Numbered from the stretch's first letter, positions 1-10,039 are shown. The stretch: DNA of 64,000 nucleotides from Methylotenera versatilis 7 (GCF_000799165.1 NZ_JUGF01000002.1:868001-932000), one strand, 5' to 3'. Numbers and translations are program-made. Notes: generated from the letters alone by a model not told the origin.

Positions 1-1919
1 AATACCAATATATCGCCTACATCAATCACAATGTCGGGGCGCGGTAGAATGTCTTCCAGCATATTGGGTCGGCGTATGTGTTGCAACTCTACATTAAAGC
101 TGACGAAATCAATTTGATCTAGATGCATATTTGTCATAAAAGCTTCTTTGGTCACTTCAACGGAATGCAATCTAATTTGATGTGCTTCGGTGGCTTCAGT
201 GGAAAGGTCGGATATGCCATGAAAATAGCCTTGAAACATTTTGTAGCGCTCTTCGCGGAATAAACGAATACGCTTAACCACGCGATTTAATGGAATGCCC
301 AATAATACCAATGCATGTGAAGCCAACATTAAACTGCCCTCCAGCACCTCAGGCACGACTTCGGTGGCGCCGGCATCTCTAAACGCATCAATGTCTGCAT
401 CATCATAGGTGCGTACAATAACGGGTAAGTTTGGGTAATTTTCTTTTACGATGTGCAACACCTTCAATGATGCACGCATATCAGAATAACTAACGATAAG
501 GGCTTTAGCTCGCTCACTACCAGCGGCCTCCAGCACAAGGCGACGGCTTGCATCGCCATACATCACATGTTGCCCGGCTTGTGCTGCATCGTGTACGCGG
601 GTTGGATCAATATCCAGCGCGATAAAAGGGATGTTTTCCTCTTTTAAAAAACGACCCAAATATTGGCCGCTACGACCATAACCACAAATAATCACATGGT
701 CTTTAAGATTTTTGGTGACGCTGACAATTTCATCCACCACTTGTCCACTGTTGCGCGTGTAGCTTTTAACTAGCTTGCGTGCGATACGGCCATTGTATTG
801 AATGATAAACGGCGCGATTACCATGGATAAAAGTGAGGCTGCCAGTACCACTTGCAGCTCATCTCCGCCAATTAACTTTTGCTCTAAACCTAAGGCTAAA
901 ATCACAAAGCTAAACTCACCTGCTTGCGCTAATACAACACCTGTGCGGATGCCTACGCCTAATTCAAACCCAAACAATCGGCTTAAAACAGCGATAACTA
1001 TGCCTTTAAATAAGACAAAGCCGACCAATAATGCCAGCACTAAGCCAGCGTGACTAATGAGTTGATGGAAATCAAGCAACATGCCAACAGTAATAAAAAA
1101 CAGGCCGAGTAAGATGTCGCGGAAAGATGCAATGTCTGATTCTACTTGGTAGCGATAGCGTGTTTCAGAAATAAGCATGCCAGCGATGAAAGCGCCCAGT
1201 GCATACGATAAACCGGCCAATTTTGTGGCAAAAGCCAATAACAACGTGACCATTAGCACGTTCATGACAAATAATTCGCGCGAATGTTGTCGTGCAACGA
1301 TGCTAAACCAATAGCTCACAATGGTTTTGCCAAATTTAAACAATACAAATAGCAATACAACGGTTTTTATGAGTGATAAAGCTAAGGTTGTGCCAAAATC
1401 ACCTGATTGCGCACCAAGTGCGGGAATGAGCACCAAAATAGGAATAACGGCTAAATCTTGAAACAGCAGAATGCCGATACTTAAGCGACCGTGACGTGAA
1501 TTTAGGTCCACACGCTCAATTAATATTTTGGACACAATCGCAGTAGATGACATGGTTAATGCGCCACCAATGACAAACGCGGTTGGCAAACTTAATCCGG
1601 CCAGCCAGCCTGCCAATATCGCTACACCCATTGTAATAATGACTTGTGCGCCACCTAAGCCAAACAGGGTTTTGCGCATGGCATATAACTTGGGTAAGCT
1701 AAACTCTAAGCCAATACTAAACATTAAAAATACGATACCAAACTCGGCTACATGGCGACCACTGATGGTATCAGGCAGTAAATTGAGTGCGTAAGGGCCA
1801 AATACCACGCCGACAAAAAAATAGGCCAACAGGGCAGGCATGCGTAATGCGCGAAAAAGCGCAACAGCCAACACTGAGCTAGTGAGTAACAATAATACGT
1901 TGGGTAAGGAATCAAACAT
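1..1919 (-). CDS. KefB/KefC-type monovalent cation:proton antiporter with RCK domain, partial
   Basis: The gene reads leftward from an ATG at 1919 and runs off the left edge with no stop, so its C-terminus is missing. The first ~380 residues are a hydrophobic multi-span CPA2 antiporter domain (starting MFDSLPNVLLLLTSS). A Rossmann-type TrkA-N domain follows, with the nucleotide-binding motif GYGRSG, and then the start of a TrkA-C-like domain. Family members exchange K+ or Na+ for protons across the inner membrane, gated by nucleotide or glutathione binding at the RCK domain. It is divergent from kdsD, in the place where E. coli has the exchanger yrbG. Whether K+ or Na+ is transported cannot be told from sequence. 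Confidence 0.88.
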   Translation of the reverse strand, partial: MFDSLPNVLLLLTSSVLAVALFRALRMPALLAYFFVGVVFGPYALNLLPDTISGRHVAEFGIVFLMFSIGLEFSLPKLYAMRKTLFGLGGAQVIITMGVAILAGWLAGLSLPTAFVIGGALTMSSTAIVSKILIERVDLNSRHGRLSIGILLFQDLAVIPILVLIPALGAQSGDFGTTLALSLIKTVVLLFVLFKFGKTIVSYWFSIVARQHSRELFVMNVLMVTLLLAFATKLAGLSYALGAFIAGMLISETRYRYQVESDIASFRDILLGLFFITVGMLLDFHQLISHAGLVLALLVGFVLFKGIVIAVLSRLFGFELGVGIRTGVVLAQAGEFSFVILALGLEQKLIGGDELQVVLAASLLSMVIAPFIIQYNGRIARKLVKSYTRNSGQVVDEIVSVTKNLKDHVIICGYGRSGQYLGRFLKEENIPFIALDIDPTRVHDAAQAGQHVMYGDASRRLVLEAAGSERAKALIVSYSDMRASLKVLHIVKENYPNLPVIVRTYDDADIDAFRDAGATEVVPEVLEGSLMLASHALVLLGIPLNRVVKRIRLFREERYKMFQGYFHGISDLSTEATEAHQIRLHSVEVTKEAFMTNMHLDQIDFVSFNVELQHIRRPNMLEDILPRPDIVIDVGDILV

Positions 1920-2090
1920 TTAGCTTTTTATCAAATGGCTTTATTCATATTATTAAGAAAAACTAAGAACCTCTTTAGCACGGTTTATTTAATATAGTCA
2001 GGCAAAAATTGTGCCTACTTTTACTGTATTTACGCGAAAACAGGCTATTTTACTTTATTAGTCGCGATTTCCCTTTTATACTAACCAATT

Positions 2091-3110
2091 ATGTCACCTA
2101 CATTACTGCAATCAGACCGTGGTCACGCGCCGCAAGTATCTAATCAGCACACAACTTTGCAGCTAGCGCGCAATGTGCTGGCTATAGAAGCGCATGAGAT
2201 TACACTGTTGGCTAATCGCTTAGACGTTAATTTTGAAGCGGCGGTAAAACTTATTCTACAATGCAAAGGCCGTGTTGTGGTGAGCGGTATGGGTAAATCT
2301 GGACACATTGGTGGCAAGATTGCAGCCACCCTTGCCAGCACTGGCACGCCCGCATTTTTTATGCATCCAGCAGAGGCCAGCCATGGCGACCTTGGCATGA
2401 TTACCGATGGTGATGTGGTGATTGCGCTTTCAAATTCTGGCGAAAGCGATGAGCTACTAAATATTTTGCCTACCATCAAACGTTTGGGCGCAAAAGTAAT
2501 CAGTATTACAGGCGCACCTGATTCAACCTTGGCTAAAGAGTCAGATGTACATTTAAGTGCGGAAGTAACGCAAGAAGCCTGTCCGTTAGGCTTGTCGCCT
2601 ACAGCCAGTACAACAGCTGCATTGGCTTTGGGTGATGCGTTAGCGGTCTGTGTGTTAAATTGCCGTGATTTTACTGCTGAAGATTTCGCTCGCTCGCACC
2701 CCGGCGGAAGTATTGGCAGAAAACTGCTGACACGTGTAAAAGACGTGATGCGCGTTGGTGATGCCATTCCAGCTGTTGCTGCAGAAGCAATGTTGTCCGT
2801 TGCGCTGACTGAAATGACGCAAAAAGGACTTGGGCTAACTGCGGTTGTTGATGCCCACAATAAGCCGATTGGTGTTTTTACCGATGGCGATTTACGTCGT
2901 GCCTTTGCCAGCGGCACGCATGCAAATACCGCCAAAATAATGGATGTGATGCATACCAATCCGAACACAATTAGCCTGAATCAACTGGCGGTAGAAGCCG
3001 TTGAATTGATGGAAGTGAAAAAAATTAATGGCCTGCTAGTGATTGATGATGCAGGTAAACTTGTAGGTGCATTTAATATGCACGATTTATTGAAAGCGAA
3101 AGTAGTTTAA
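2091..3110 (+). CDS. kdsD: D-arabinose 5-phosphate isomerase KdsD
   Basis: This 339-residue protein of the KpsF/GutQ family interconverts ribulose 5-phosphate and arabinose 5-phosphate, the first step of KDO synthesis for lipopolysaccharide. An N-terminal SIS domain (about 45-185) carries the family stretch GMGKSGHIGGKIAATLAS and the downstream SHPGGSIGRKLL. Two CBS domains follow (about 215-335). The stop overlaps the start of kdsC by one base (TAATG), so the two are translationally coupled. It heads the LPS-export/rpoN cluster; the 170-bp gap before it probably holds divergent promoters. Confidence 0.95.
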   Translation: MSPTLLQSDRGHAPQVSNQHTTLQLARNVLAIEAHEITLLANRLDVNFEAAVKLILQCKGRVVVSGMGKSGHIGGKIAATLASTGTPAFFMHPAEASHGDLGMITDGDVVIALSNSGESDELLNILPTIKRLGAKVISITGAPDSTLAKESDVHLSAEVTQEACPLGLSPTASTTAALALGDALAVCVLNCRDFTAEDFARSHPGGSIGRKLLTRVKDVMRVGDAIPAVAAEAMLSVALTEMTQKGLGLTAVVDAHNKPIGVFTDGDLRRAFASGTHANTAKIMDVMHTNPNTISLNQLAVEAVELMEVKKINGLLVIDDAGKLVGAFNMHDLLKAKVV

Positions 3111-3673
3111 TGTCTGAATTTAATGTGTCTGGATTTGCCACCAATGTATCGCCTGAAGTTTTAGCGCGCGCAAAAAAAATTAAAGTCGTGATTTTTGATG
3201 TGGATGGTGTGATGACTGATGGCGGTTTGACTATTGGCGATGATGGCCAGGAATATAAAACCTTTAATTCACATGATGGTTTGGGTATGAAATTGCTCAA
3301 AAAAACTGGTGTGCAGATGGCGATTATTACCGGGCGCACTTCGGATGTGGTGAAAAAGCGTTCAGAAAGTACTGGTATTGCGCATTTTTATCAAGGCGTA
3401 GAAGACAAATTGGCCGCATTTAATGACTTAATCGCCAAGTTGAATATTACGGCTGAAGAAGCTGCATTTATGGGTGATGACGTAGTAGATGTGCCGCCAA
3501 TGTTGCGATGTGGACTGGCCGTAACCGTGCCAACTGCACCAGATTCAGTTAAGACGCGTGCGCATTACACCACGCAAAGAGGAGGCGGGCGTGGTGCTGT
3601 ACGCGAATTATGCGAGTTGGTTATGCAGGCACAAGGCACGTTGGACGAGCAAATGGCGCCGTTTTTTGCTTGA
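3110..3673 (+). CDS. kdsC: 3-deoxy-D-manno-octulosonate 8-phosphate phosphatase KdsC
   Basis: This 187-residue HAD-superfamily phosphatase of the C0 (capless) class releases phosphate from KDO 8-phosphate in LPS precursor synthesis. Visible motifs are DVDGVMTDG (nucleophile and acid/base aspartates, residues ~28-36), ITGRTS (motif II) and GDDVVDVP (motif IV metal ligands). Length is normal for the family. It starts inside the kdsD stop codon and is followed by lptC after 42 bases, the conserved proteobacterial order. Confidence 0.95.
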   Translation: MSEFNVSGFATNVSPEVLARAKKIKVVIFDVDGVMTDGGLTIGDDGQEYKTFNSHDGLGMKLLKKTGVQMAIITGRTSDVVKKRSESTGIAHFYQGVEDKLAAFNDLIAKLNITAEEAAFMGDDVVDVPPMLRCGLAVTVPTAPDSVKTRAHYTTQRGGGRGAVRELCELVMQAQGTLDEQMAPFFA

Positions 3674-3715
3674 TAATGCTTGTTAGTCACTTGATGATTA
3701 TCGTTAATCAATAGC

Positions 3716-4435
3716 ATGTTAACTCGTTCTGCTTTGTTTTTTCCGTTGGCGCTAGCTGTATTGCTGGCTTTGCTGACATTCTGGATTAACCAGACGGTAG
3801 AGCAACAAGGTCCCAAAATTGATGGTAGTAACAGGCATGATCCTGATTACACCATGCACAATTTTGTGACTACGCAAACAGATGTGTTAGGGAAAGTGAA
3901 ATATATATTGGCGGCAACGGAAATGGTGCATTATCCGGATGATGATAGCACCGTGTTGCAACGGCCGCGTTTTACGCAATATACGGCCGATAAGCCGTAC
4001 ACGCAAATTGAAGGTTTGCGTGGCTATATTTCGAGTAATGGTGAGCAAGTGGAATTGGTCGACAATGTTAAGGTGGTGCGCCAAGCGTTTGAGGGTAAGG
4101 GTGAAATGCAATTATTAACTGAAAAGTTATTGATTTTGCCCAAGCAGGATTTAGTGAAAACTGACGCGCCAGTAACGATTACACAAGCACCAAAAACCGT
4201 GATTACTGGTACTGGCATGATTTACGACAAAAAAGCGCAAACCATGACTTTGTTGAACCGGGTGAAAGTGCATTATGAGCGGCCGCCAAGTGCTCAGCCC
4301 AAAAATTTTAAGAGTAATAGCGCTTTAAAAACGCCTATAAAAACAACAGTTAATCCTGTAAAAACCAGTAAAATAAGCACCAAAAAATCGACTGATGTGA
4401 AAACCAAAGCAGCTCAAAATAAAGCAAAAAAGTAA
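3716..4435 (+). CDS. lptC: LPS export protein LptC with basic C-terminal tail
   Basis: LptC is the single-span inner-membrane component that takes LPS from LptBFG and passes it to LptA. The protein starts with an N-terminal membrane anchor (about residues 3-27, FFPLALAVLLALL) followed by a periplasmic beta-jellyroll region to about residue 190. The final ~45 residues are low complexity and very rich in Lys, Thr and Ser, making it 239 residues against ~190 in E. coli. Identity rests on the anchor, the fold-typical short beta segments and the position between kdsC and lptA. Confidence 0.88.
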   Translation: MLTRSALFFPLALAVLLALLTFWINQTVEQQGPKIDGSNRHDPDYTMHNFVTTQTDVLGKVKYILAATEMVHYPDDDSTVLQRPRFTQYTADKPYTQIEGLRGYISSNGEQVELVDNVKVVRQAFEGKGEMQLLTEKLLILPKQDLVKTDAPVTITQAPKTVITGTGMIYDKKAQTMTLLNRVKVHYERPPSAQPKNFKSNSALKTPIKTTVNPVKTSKISTKKSTDVKTKAAQNKAKK

Positions 4436-4463
4436 CAATTAAAAATGAAATCGCGGAGAAACA

Positions 4464-5147
4464 ATGAGTAATTTTATTCGCATCAGCGTATTTAAAAATA
4501 CGCTGAATAGTGCGTTAATGATGAGTCTTTGCTTAAGCTTGTTTGTCAGCTTAAATGCAATGGCGGAATCGGCAGACCGCGATAAGCCGATTGAGCTTGA
4601 AGCGGATACGGTGACGGTGAATGATGCTAAAAAAACCAGCACCTATACCGGCAGAGTGATTTTAACGCAGGGTACATTAATCATTCGCGCAGATAAGCTG
4701 ATTGTGCGTGAAGACAAAGAAGGATTTCAGCACAGTACATCAACTGGCAACCCTACTACTTTTAAACAAAAACGCGAGGGTAGAAATGAGTACATGGAAG
4801 GCGCCGGGCAACGTATTGAATATGACGGTCGCATGGACAAGGTGCAGTTGTATACGCGCGCATGGGTAAAACGTGGCGAAGATATCGTGCATGGCGATTA
4901 CATTAGTTATGATGCCAATGCTGAATATGCTGAAGTGATTGGTGGTGCGAAATCAGAAAGTGGCGGCCCATCAAGTGGACGTGTAAAAGCCATTATTCAG
5001 CCTAAAAACAAACCTGCGACTAATCCCGCTACTAATCCAACCGATAAGTCGTCTGGAATACAGATTAATACAAACCCGCCACCCAGCGTGGACAAAGCTT
5101 TAAGGTCTAGCACTAAACCTGAAGCTGAAACTAAATCAACAGAATAA
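4464..5147 (+). CDS. lptA: LPS transport periplasmic protein LptA
   Basis: LptA is the periplasmic OstA-like protein that polymerises into the LPS bridge from LptC to LptD. A signal peptide ends near MAESADRD (cleavage about residue 35), then an OstA domain includes the usual opening DKPIELEADTVTVND. The last ~50 residues are Pro/Asn/Lys/Ser-rich and probably disordered, extending the protein to 227 residues against 185 in E. coli. A ribosome site (GCGGAG) lies a few bases before the ATG. It sits directly between lptC and lptB. Confidence 0.92.
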   Translation: MSNFIRISVFKNTLNSALMMSLCLSLFVSLNAMAESADRDKPIELEADTVTVNDAKKTSTYTGRVILTQGTLIIRADKLIVREDKEGFQHSTSTGNPTTFKQKREGRNEYMEGAGQRIEYDGRMDKVQLYTRAWVKRGEDIVHGDYISYDANAEYAEVIGGAKSESGGPSSGRVKAIIQPKNKPATNPATNPTDKSSGIQINTNPPPSVDKALRSSTKPEAETKSTE

Positions 5148-5159
5148 AACCATCAGAAA

Positions 5160-5882
5160 ATGAGCGAACTCGTTGTAGAGCATCTACGAAAATCCTATAA
5201 AACACGCACGGTGGTACAAGATATATCGCTGCAGATTAACAGCGGCGAAGTAGTTGGTTTGCTTGGCCCAAATGGAGCGGGCAAGACGACTAGCTTTTAT
5301 ATGATTGTCGGGCTAGTGATGTTGGACGCAGGGCGTATTTTACTGAACGGTAACGATTTAAGCCGTATGCCGATTCATACCCGCGCTCGTATGGGGCTGG
5401 CTTATCTGCCGCAAGAGCCATCTATTTTTCGCAAGCTAACGGTAACCGAAAACATATTGGCCGTTCTAGAGTTACAAGATTTAACCGAAGAAGAAAGGCA
5501 TGCGCAGCTTGAGTCGTTGTTACAAGAGTTGCATATCGTACATATCCGCAATAGCACAGCAATTAGCTTGTCAGGTGGCGAGCGTCGTCGGGTTGAGATT
5601 GCACGCTGTCTAGCAACCAACCCCAGTTTTATTTTACTGGATGAGCCTTTTGCCGGCATTGACCCGATTGCCGTACTGGATATTCAAAAAATTATTCGTT
5701 TTTTAAGCAGTAAAAATATTGGCGTATTAATCACCGACCATAACGTGCGTGAGACTTTGGGTATCTGTGATCGTGCCTATATCGTCAATGACGGTACAGT
5801 GTTTGCGTCTGGTCATCCTGCCGAGATTGTGAATAATGAAGCGGTACGAGAAGTGTATCTAGGGAAAGATTTTAGGCTGTAG
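5160..5882 (+). CDS. lptB: LPS export ABC transporter ATPase LptB
   Basis: This 240-residue cytoplasmic ATPase powers LPS extraction by the LptBFG complex. All ABC motifs are intact: Walker [10 protein letters not shown] (about residue 35), signature [13 protein letters not shown] (about 139), Walker [14 protein letters not shown] and the H-loop ITDHNV. It follows lptA by 12 bases and precedes rpoN by 14 bases. LptF and LptG are not in the window, as is usual because they map elsewhere. Confidence 0.97.
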   Translation: MSELVVEHLRKSYKTRTVVQDISLQINSGEVVGLLGPNGAGKTTSFYMIVGLVMLDAGRILLNGNDLSRMPIHTRARMGLAYLPQEPSIFRKLTVTENILAVLELQDLTEEERHAQLESLLQELHIVHIRNSTAISLSGGERRRVEIARCLATNPSFILLDEPFAGIDPIAVLDIQKIIRFLSSKNIGVLITDHNVRETLGICDRAYIVNDGTVFASGHPAEIVNNEAVREVYLGKDFRL

Positions 5883-5896
5883 CCTCAAAGTATTAT

Positions 5897-7474
5897 ATGA
5901 AGCAAAATTTACAACTTAGAATTTCGCAGAATCTGGCATTAACGCCACAGTTGCAACAATCTATTCGCTTGCTGCAATTATCTAGCCTTGAACTAAACCA
6001 AGAGCTGGATGTGATTTTGCAGGAGAATCCGCTATTGGAGTTGGTTGACGGTGAAGATGGCGATGTAGATGCAGGCTTTGATGATAACGCTGTGCAACAG
6101 AATAATGATCATGACCCTTTGGATGCGGATGGTAAACAAGCCGCCGATGTTGATGAGCCGGATGCTTTTAACAGTTTAGATTATCAAGAAATCGGCAATG
6201 CTACCTCTCAAGAAAGTCCGGAGTCGAATGATGCGCCGCAGGAAATAACTAGCGCGGGAGAGGATTTTTCAGCAGCTGATTTTGATGATAATCACGAAGA
6301 GTATGGCAGTTCGAGTAACTGGGATGAAGGTGGGCGCCAGAATAATAGTGACGATGATGATGGTGACTACACGCGTCAAGAAATAGTTTCTGCAAGTTTG
6401 CGCGAGCATCTATTAAGCCAGCTTAAGTTAATGCCCTTGTCTGATCGTGATCAAACGCTGGTGCAGTTGCTGATTGATAGTATTAACGAGGATGGATATT
6501 TAGAAGAGTCGTTAGCCGACATGGCGGATTTACTGCCGCCTGAACTTGAAATTGAATTGTTAGAACTAGAAACTGCGCTTAAGTTGATTCAGCATTTAGA
6601 CCCACCAGGTTTGGGCGCTACTAATTTACAAGAATGTTTATTATTGCAGTTAAACGCGCTGCCAAAAGAAACCGAATTTCTAAACCTTGCCAAAGCTATT
6701 GTCCAACATCATTTGGCGGTATTGGCTAATAAGGATTTTGCTAAATTACGCAAGCTGCTAAGTTGTGATGATGTTGCTTTAAAAGGTGCTCAGACTTTAA
6801 TCAAGCAACAGAATCCGCGTCCGGGTAGTGATTTTGCGCAATTAAGTCGCGATCACTTTATCCAGCATGAAGTGCTGGTTAAAAAGGTAAAAGGCATTTG
6901 GATTGCTACATTAAATGATGGCGTGATTCCTAAGTTGCGTATTAACCAACTGTACGCCGATATATTGAAGCGCAATCGCGAAAACTCGAATCAATATTTG
7001 CAAACGCAAATGCAGGAAGCCAAATGGATGATTAAAAATATCCAGCAGCGTTTTTCAACCATCCTGCGCGTTAGCCAAGCCATTGTAGACCGTCAGCGCA
7101 ACTTCTTTGAGCATGGTGAAATTGCCATGCGTCCGTTAGTGTTGCGTGAAATTGCAGATGAACTTGAGTTGCACGAATCCACTATTTCGCGCGTGACGAC
7201 GCATAAGTACATGCTCACTCCGCGTGGCGTATTCGAGCTGAAATATTTCTTTGGCAGCCATGTATCAACCGATGCTGGCGGCTCGGCATCGGCCACTGCA
7301 ATTCGTGCGCTGATTAAACAATTAGTAGCTGAAGAGGCGCCTAAAAAACCCTTGTCAGATAACCAGATTACCGAGGTTTTGGCAAAACAAGGCATTATCG
7401 TTGCACGGCGTACTATCGCCAAATATCGTGAGTCTCTCAATATTCCGCCGGCGAATCTACGCAAATCGCTATAG
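5897..7474 (+). CDS. rpoN: RNA polymerase sigma-54 factor RpoN
   Basis: This 525-residue sigma-54 directs RNA polymerase to -24/-12 promoters that need AAA+ activators. Region I at the N-terminus is glutamine/leucine-rich (LQLRISQNLALTPQLQQS), region II (about 50-170) is strongly acidic and Asp/Asn-rich, and region III holds core- and DNA-binding parts. The RpoN box is near the C-terminus as ARRTIAKYRESLNIP. The acidic linker is longer than in E. coli (477 residues). It lies between lptB and hpf in the usual order. Confidence 0.97.
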   Translation: MKQNLQLRISQNLALTPQLQQSIRLLQLSSLELNQELDVILQENPLLELVDGEDGDVDAGFDDNAVQQNNDHDPLDADGKQAADVDEPDAFNSLDYQEIGNATSQESPESNDAPQEITSAGEDFSAADFDDNHEEYGSSSNWDEGGRQNNSDDDDGDYTRQEIVSASLREHLLSQLKLMPLSDRDQTLVQLLIDSINEDGYLEESLADMADLLPPELEIELLELETALKLIQHLDPPGLGATNLQECLLLQLNALPKETEFLNLAKAIVQHHLAVLANKDFAKLRKLLSCDDVALKGAQTLIKQQNPRPGSDFAQLSRDHFIQHEVLVKKVKGIWIATLNDGVIPKLRINQLYADILKRNRENSNQYLQTQMQEAKWMIKNIQQRFSTILRVSQAIVDRQRNFFEHGEIAMRPLVLREIADELELHESTISRVTTHKYMLTPRGVFELKYFFGSHVSTDAGGSASATAIRALIKQLVAEEAPKKPLSDNQITEVLAKQGIIVARRTIAKYRESLNIPPANLRKSL

Positions 7475-7632
7475 TCGTTTTTTACAAAAGCTTTACAAAA
7501 TATTCTGAACAAACTGCCCAAACCACCTCGCAAAAAATAACCAAAGGTGTACACTGAAATTGTTCGATGAGTAAAGAAGTGCTACTTATTGGCAAGCTTT
7601 ACTTAAAGAACAATTTCAATAAGGAGCAAGTC

Positions 7633-7995
7633 ATGAATTTACAATTAACTGGGCATCACTTAGAAATTACTCCTGCAATGCGTGAATATGTGCAAAGCAA
7701 ACTCGTTAGAATTCGCAATCACTTCGATCATGTGATTGACGTAAAAGTTACCATGAGTGTAGAAAAGCTCGCTCAAAAAGTAGAGGCTACATTACACGTA
7801 CCCGGCAATGATTTACATGCCGAGTGCATCGATGAGAATATGTATAGCGCGATTGATATGCTGACGGACAAACTAGACCGTCAAGTTCTCAAACACAAAG
7901 AAAAACAAGGCAGCCATCATAAAACCAATGGCGCTTTAAAACATCAAGATATAGGGCAACATCAAACGACTGACGAAAGTCAAACTCTTAACTAA
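7633..7995 (+). CDS. hpf: Ribosome hibernation promoting factor HPF
   Basis: A 120-residue HPF/YfiA-family protein that binds the 30S decoding region and helps silence ribosomes in stationary phase. The S30AE domain starts MNLQLTGHHLEITPAMREYV and spans about 100 residues, with a His/Gln-rich tail after it. I place the start at 7633 because AAGGAG stands at 7621-7626 just upstream; the frame stays open to 7567, but the extra 22 residues do not look like the family. In this genomic position HPF is typically co-regulated with rpoN and the regulatory PTS. Confidence 0.92.
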   Translation: MNLQLTGHHLEITPAMREYVQSKLVRIRNHFDHVIDVKVTMSVEKLAQKVEATLHVPGNDLHAECIDENMYSAIDMLTDKLDRQVLKHKEKQGSHHKTNGALKHQDIGQHQTTDESQTLN

Positions 7996-8129
7996 CTTAT
8001 CAATATTAAATTAAAGTTTCTAAGCCAGACGAGGTGCACATGAAAAATGACAGCACCGCATGTGTTTAAATGTAAGCGAAAATCTTTTATGAGCAACAAC
8101 GTATTGCAACGAAAGTTTAATTTTTAATC

Positions 8130-9128
8130 ATGGCTCAAATTAACGTAGCCGAGTTATTCAAGGAAACCCGCCTCAAGCTTAAACTCCGTTGGATTGCAGG
8201 GCTTGATGGCGGTAATAACCAACTTAATTCCGAAAAAGTCACTAAGCCATCTTTGGCTTTAATTGGACATCTTAATTTCGTGCATCCTAATCGGGTGCAG
8301 GTATTGGGGTGCGCTGAGATGGACTATTTAAACAGCCTGAGCATCATTGCGATGCAGCAGGCAATTACCAATTTATACGCAACCGATCTAGCTGCAGTCG
8401 TTGTTGCAAATGGTGAAAAACCACCTAAAGAATTGATTTCAGCGGCAAACAGCCACTGTATTCCATTATTCACCTCCACCATGCAAAGCCCGCAGTTAAT
8501 GGATTTATTAAGCCATTATTTGAAACTTGCCATGGCGGAAACCATTAGCTTGCACGGTGTTTTTATAGAGGTGCAAGGTTTTGGCGTGCTGATTAAAGGT
8601 AATGCAGCCATTGGTAAAAGCGAATTGGCGTTAGAGCTGATTACGCGCGGACATCGTTTGGTGGCCGATGATATTGTCGATTTTTTTAAAATATCGCCCG
8701 AACGGATTGAAGGTCGTTGCCCAGCACTATTACAAGATTTTCTAGAGGTGCGTGGACTGGGAATCCTGAATATTCGCGCACTTTTTGGTGATAATGCAGT
8801 GAAACCAACGAAACCGTTAGATCTGATTATTCAGTTGGAGTTTGCGGATGCGTTAAATCCACTCAAACTGGATAGGCTCAGTGCTAAAACTCAATATGAG
8901 CGAGTGTTAGATGTAGAGATTCCAAAAGTGAATATACCGATTGCCGCAGGCCGCAATATTGCGGTATTGCTCGAAGTCGCCGTGCGTAACCATATGCTTC
9001 TGTTAAGAGGCATTAATGCAACCAAACAATTTAGCCAGCGTCAAAGACAAATGATGCAAAAAGCCAGTTTAGAACAGACGGATCGTCAAATAGCAAATCC
9101 AAAATCAACAGGTAAGCAGGCAGAGTAA
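8130..9128 (+). CDS. hprK: HPr kinase/phosphorylase HprK
   Basis: HprK phosphorylates HPr on Ser46 with ATP or pyrophosphate and reverses this with phosphate. In proteobacteria it serves regulation, not sugar uptake. The 332-residue protein has the N-terminal domain (1-~130), a P-loop GNAAIGKS at residues 157-164 and the family signature EVRGLGILNIRALFG. The P-loop departs from the usual G-[DE]-S-G-x-G-K-S in its middle residues but keeps GxxxxGKS. Its stop overlaps the rapZ start (TAATG). Its target HPr, encoded at 10484, retains Ser46. Confidence 0.95.
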   Translation: MAQINVAELFKETRLKLKLRWIAGLDGGNNQLNSEKVTKPSLALIGHLNFVHPNRVQVLGCAEMDYLNSLSIIAMQQAITNLYATDLAAVVVANGEKPPKELISAANSHCIPLFTSTMQSPQLMDLLSHYLKLAMAETISLHGVFIEVQGFGVLIKGNAAIGKSELALELITRGHRLVADDIVDFFKISPERIEGRCPALLQDFLEVRGLGILNIRALFGDNAVKPTKPLDLIIQLEFADALNPLKLDRLSAKTQYERVLDVEIPKVNIPIAAGRNIAVLLEVAVRNHMLLLRGINATKQFSQRQRQMMQKASLEQTDRQIANPKSTGKQAE

Positions 9129-9988
9129 TGCAGATTATTATCGTGACAGGCCTTTCTGGCTCAGGCAAAAGCATTGTGCTGCGAGCACTAGAAGACAGCA
9201 GTTTTTATTGCATCGATAACTTGCCCGCCACTTTGTTGCCACAGATTTCGCAACATCTTAATGCGACCAATCACAGCAAAATCGCCATTAGTATCGATAG
9301 CCGCAGTGCCGCATTAGAGGCGCTGCCAAAGGCTATTGAGAGCCTGAAATCTGCTGGTAATCAAGTACAGGTTTGGTTTTTAGAGTCTGCCGTCGAAACC
9401 TTGGTAAAGCGTTTTTCTGAAACGCGCCGTAAGCATCCGTTAAGTAACGAAAGCACGACATTGCCTGAAAGTATTGCGAATGAACGTGAGTTGCTGGCCG
9501 GTGTTGCTGAGCTTGGCCATCACATCGATACTAGTAACTTAAGTGCCAACGCATTACGCAACCATATACGTGATTTGCTGAAGCAAGATAACTATAATGC
9601 TGGCGATGCAAGCAACAGGGGATTGGTTTTACTGTTTACTTCCTTCGGTTTTAAAAACGGTATTCCGCTAGACGCAGACTTTGTGTTTGATGTACGCAGT
9701 TTGCCAAACCCTCATTATGATGCTGATTTAAAGCCATTAACGGGCAAGGATGCCGCCGTGCAAATGTTTTTGGCAAAACAACCCGCAGTCGTTGAAATGC
9801 TGGCGGATATTCAGCATTATGTAGAAAAATGGCTACCTAGTTTTAATCAAGATCATCGTAGTTATTTAACGGTAGCAATTGGTTGCACAGGCGGACAACA
9901 TCGGTCTGTGTATTTTGTAGAGCAATTAAGCAGCTATTTTAAACAGCAGAAACAGCAAGTAATTATTCGGCACCGCGAGCTTGATTAG
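9128..9988 (+). CDS. rapZ: RNase adapter protein RapZ
   Basis: This 286-residue nucleotide-binding protein belongs to the RapZ/YvcJ family. In E. coli RapZ guides RNase E to the small RNA GlmZ and so tunes glucosamine-6-phosphate synthesis. Walker A is GLSGSGKS (residues 8-15); the C-terminal half carries IGCTGGQHRSVYFVE, the conserved phosphate-binding segment. It is translationally coupled to hprK and adjacent to PTS genes, as in many proteobacteria. Whether a GlmZ-like RNA exists in this organism cannot be seen here. Confidence 0.94.
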   Translation: MQIIIVTGLSGSGKSIVLRALEDSSFYCIDNLPATLLPQISQHLNATNHSKIAISIDSRSAALEALPKAIESLKSAGNQVQVWFLESAVETLVKRFSETRRKHPLSNESTTLPESIANERELLAGVAELGHHIDTSNLSANALRNHIRDLLKQDNYNAGDASNRGLVLLFTSFGFKNGIPLDADFVFDVRSLPNPHYDADLKPLTGKDAAVQMFLAKQPAVVEMLADIQHYVEKWLPSFNQDHRSYLTVAIGCTGGQHRSVYFVEQLSSYFKQQKQQVIIRHRELD

Positions 9989-10039
9989 CAATGATTGAAT
10001 GAACGCTTAGATTAACGCGTCAGAAAGTAGAAAAGTAAT

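Noticed and set aside
2144-2968. 274-codon open frame antisense to kdsD
   Set aside because: It lies wholly within kdsD on the opposite strand and its translation shows no family motif; kdsD is unambiguous.
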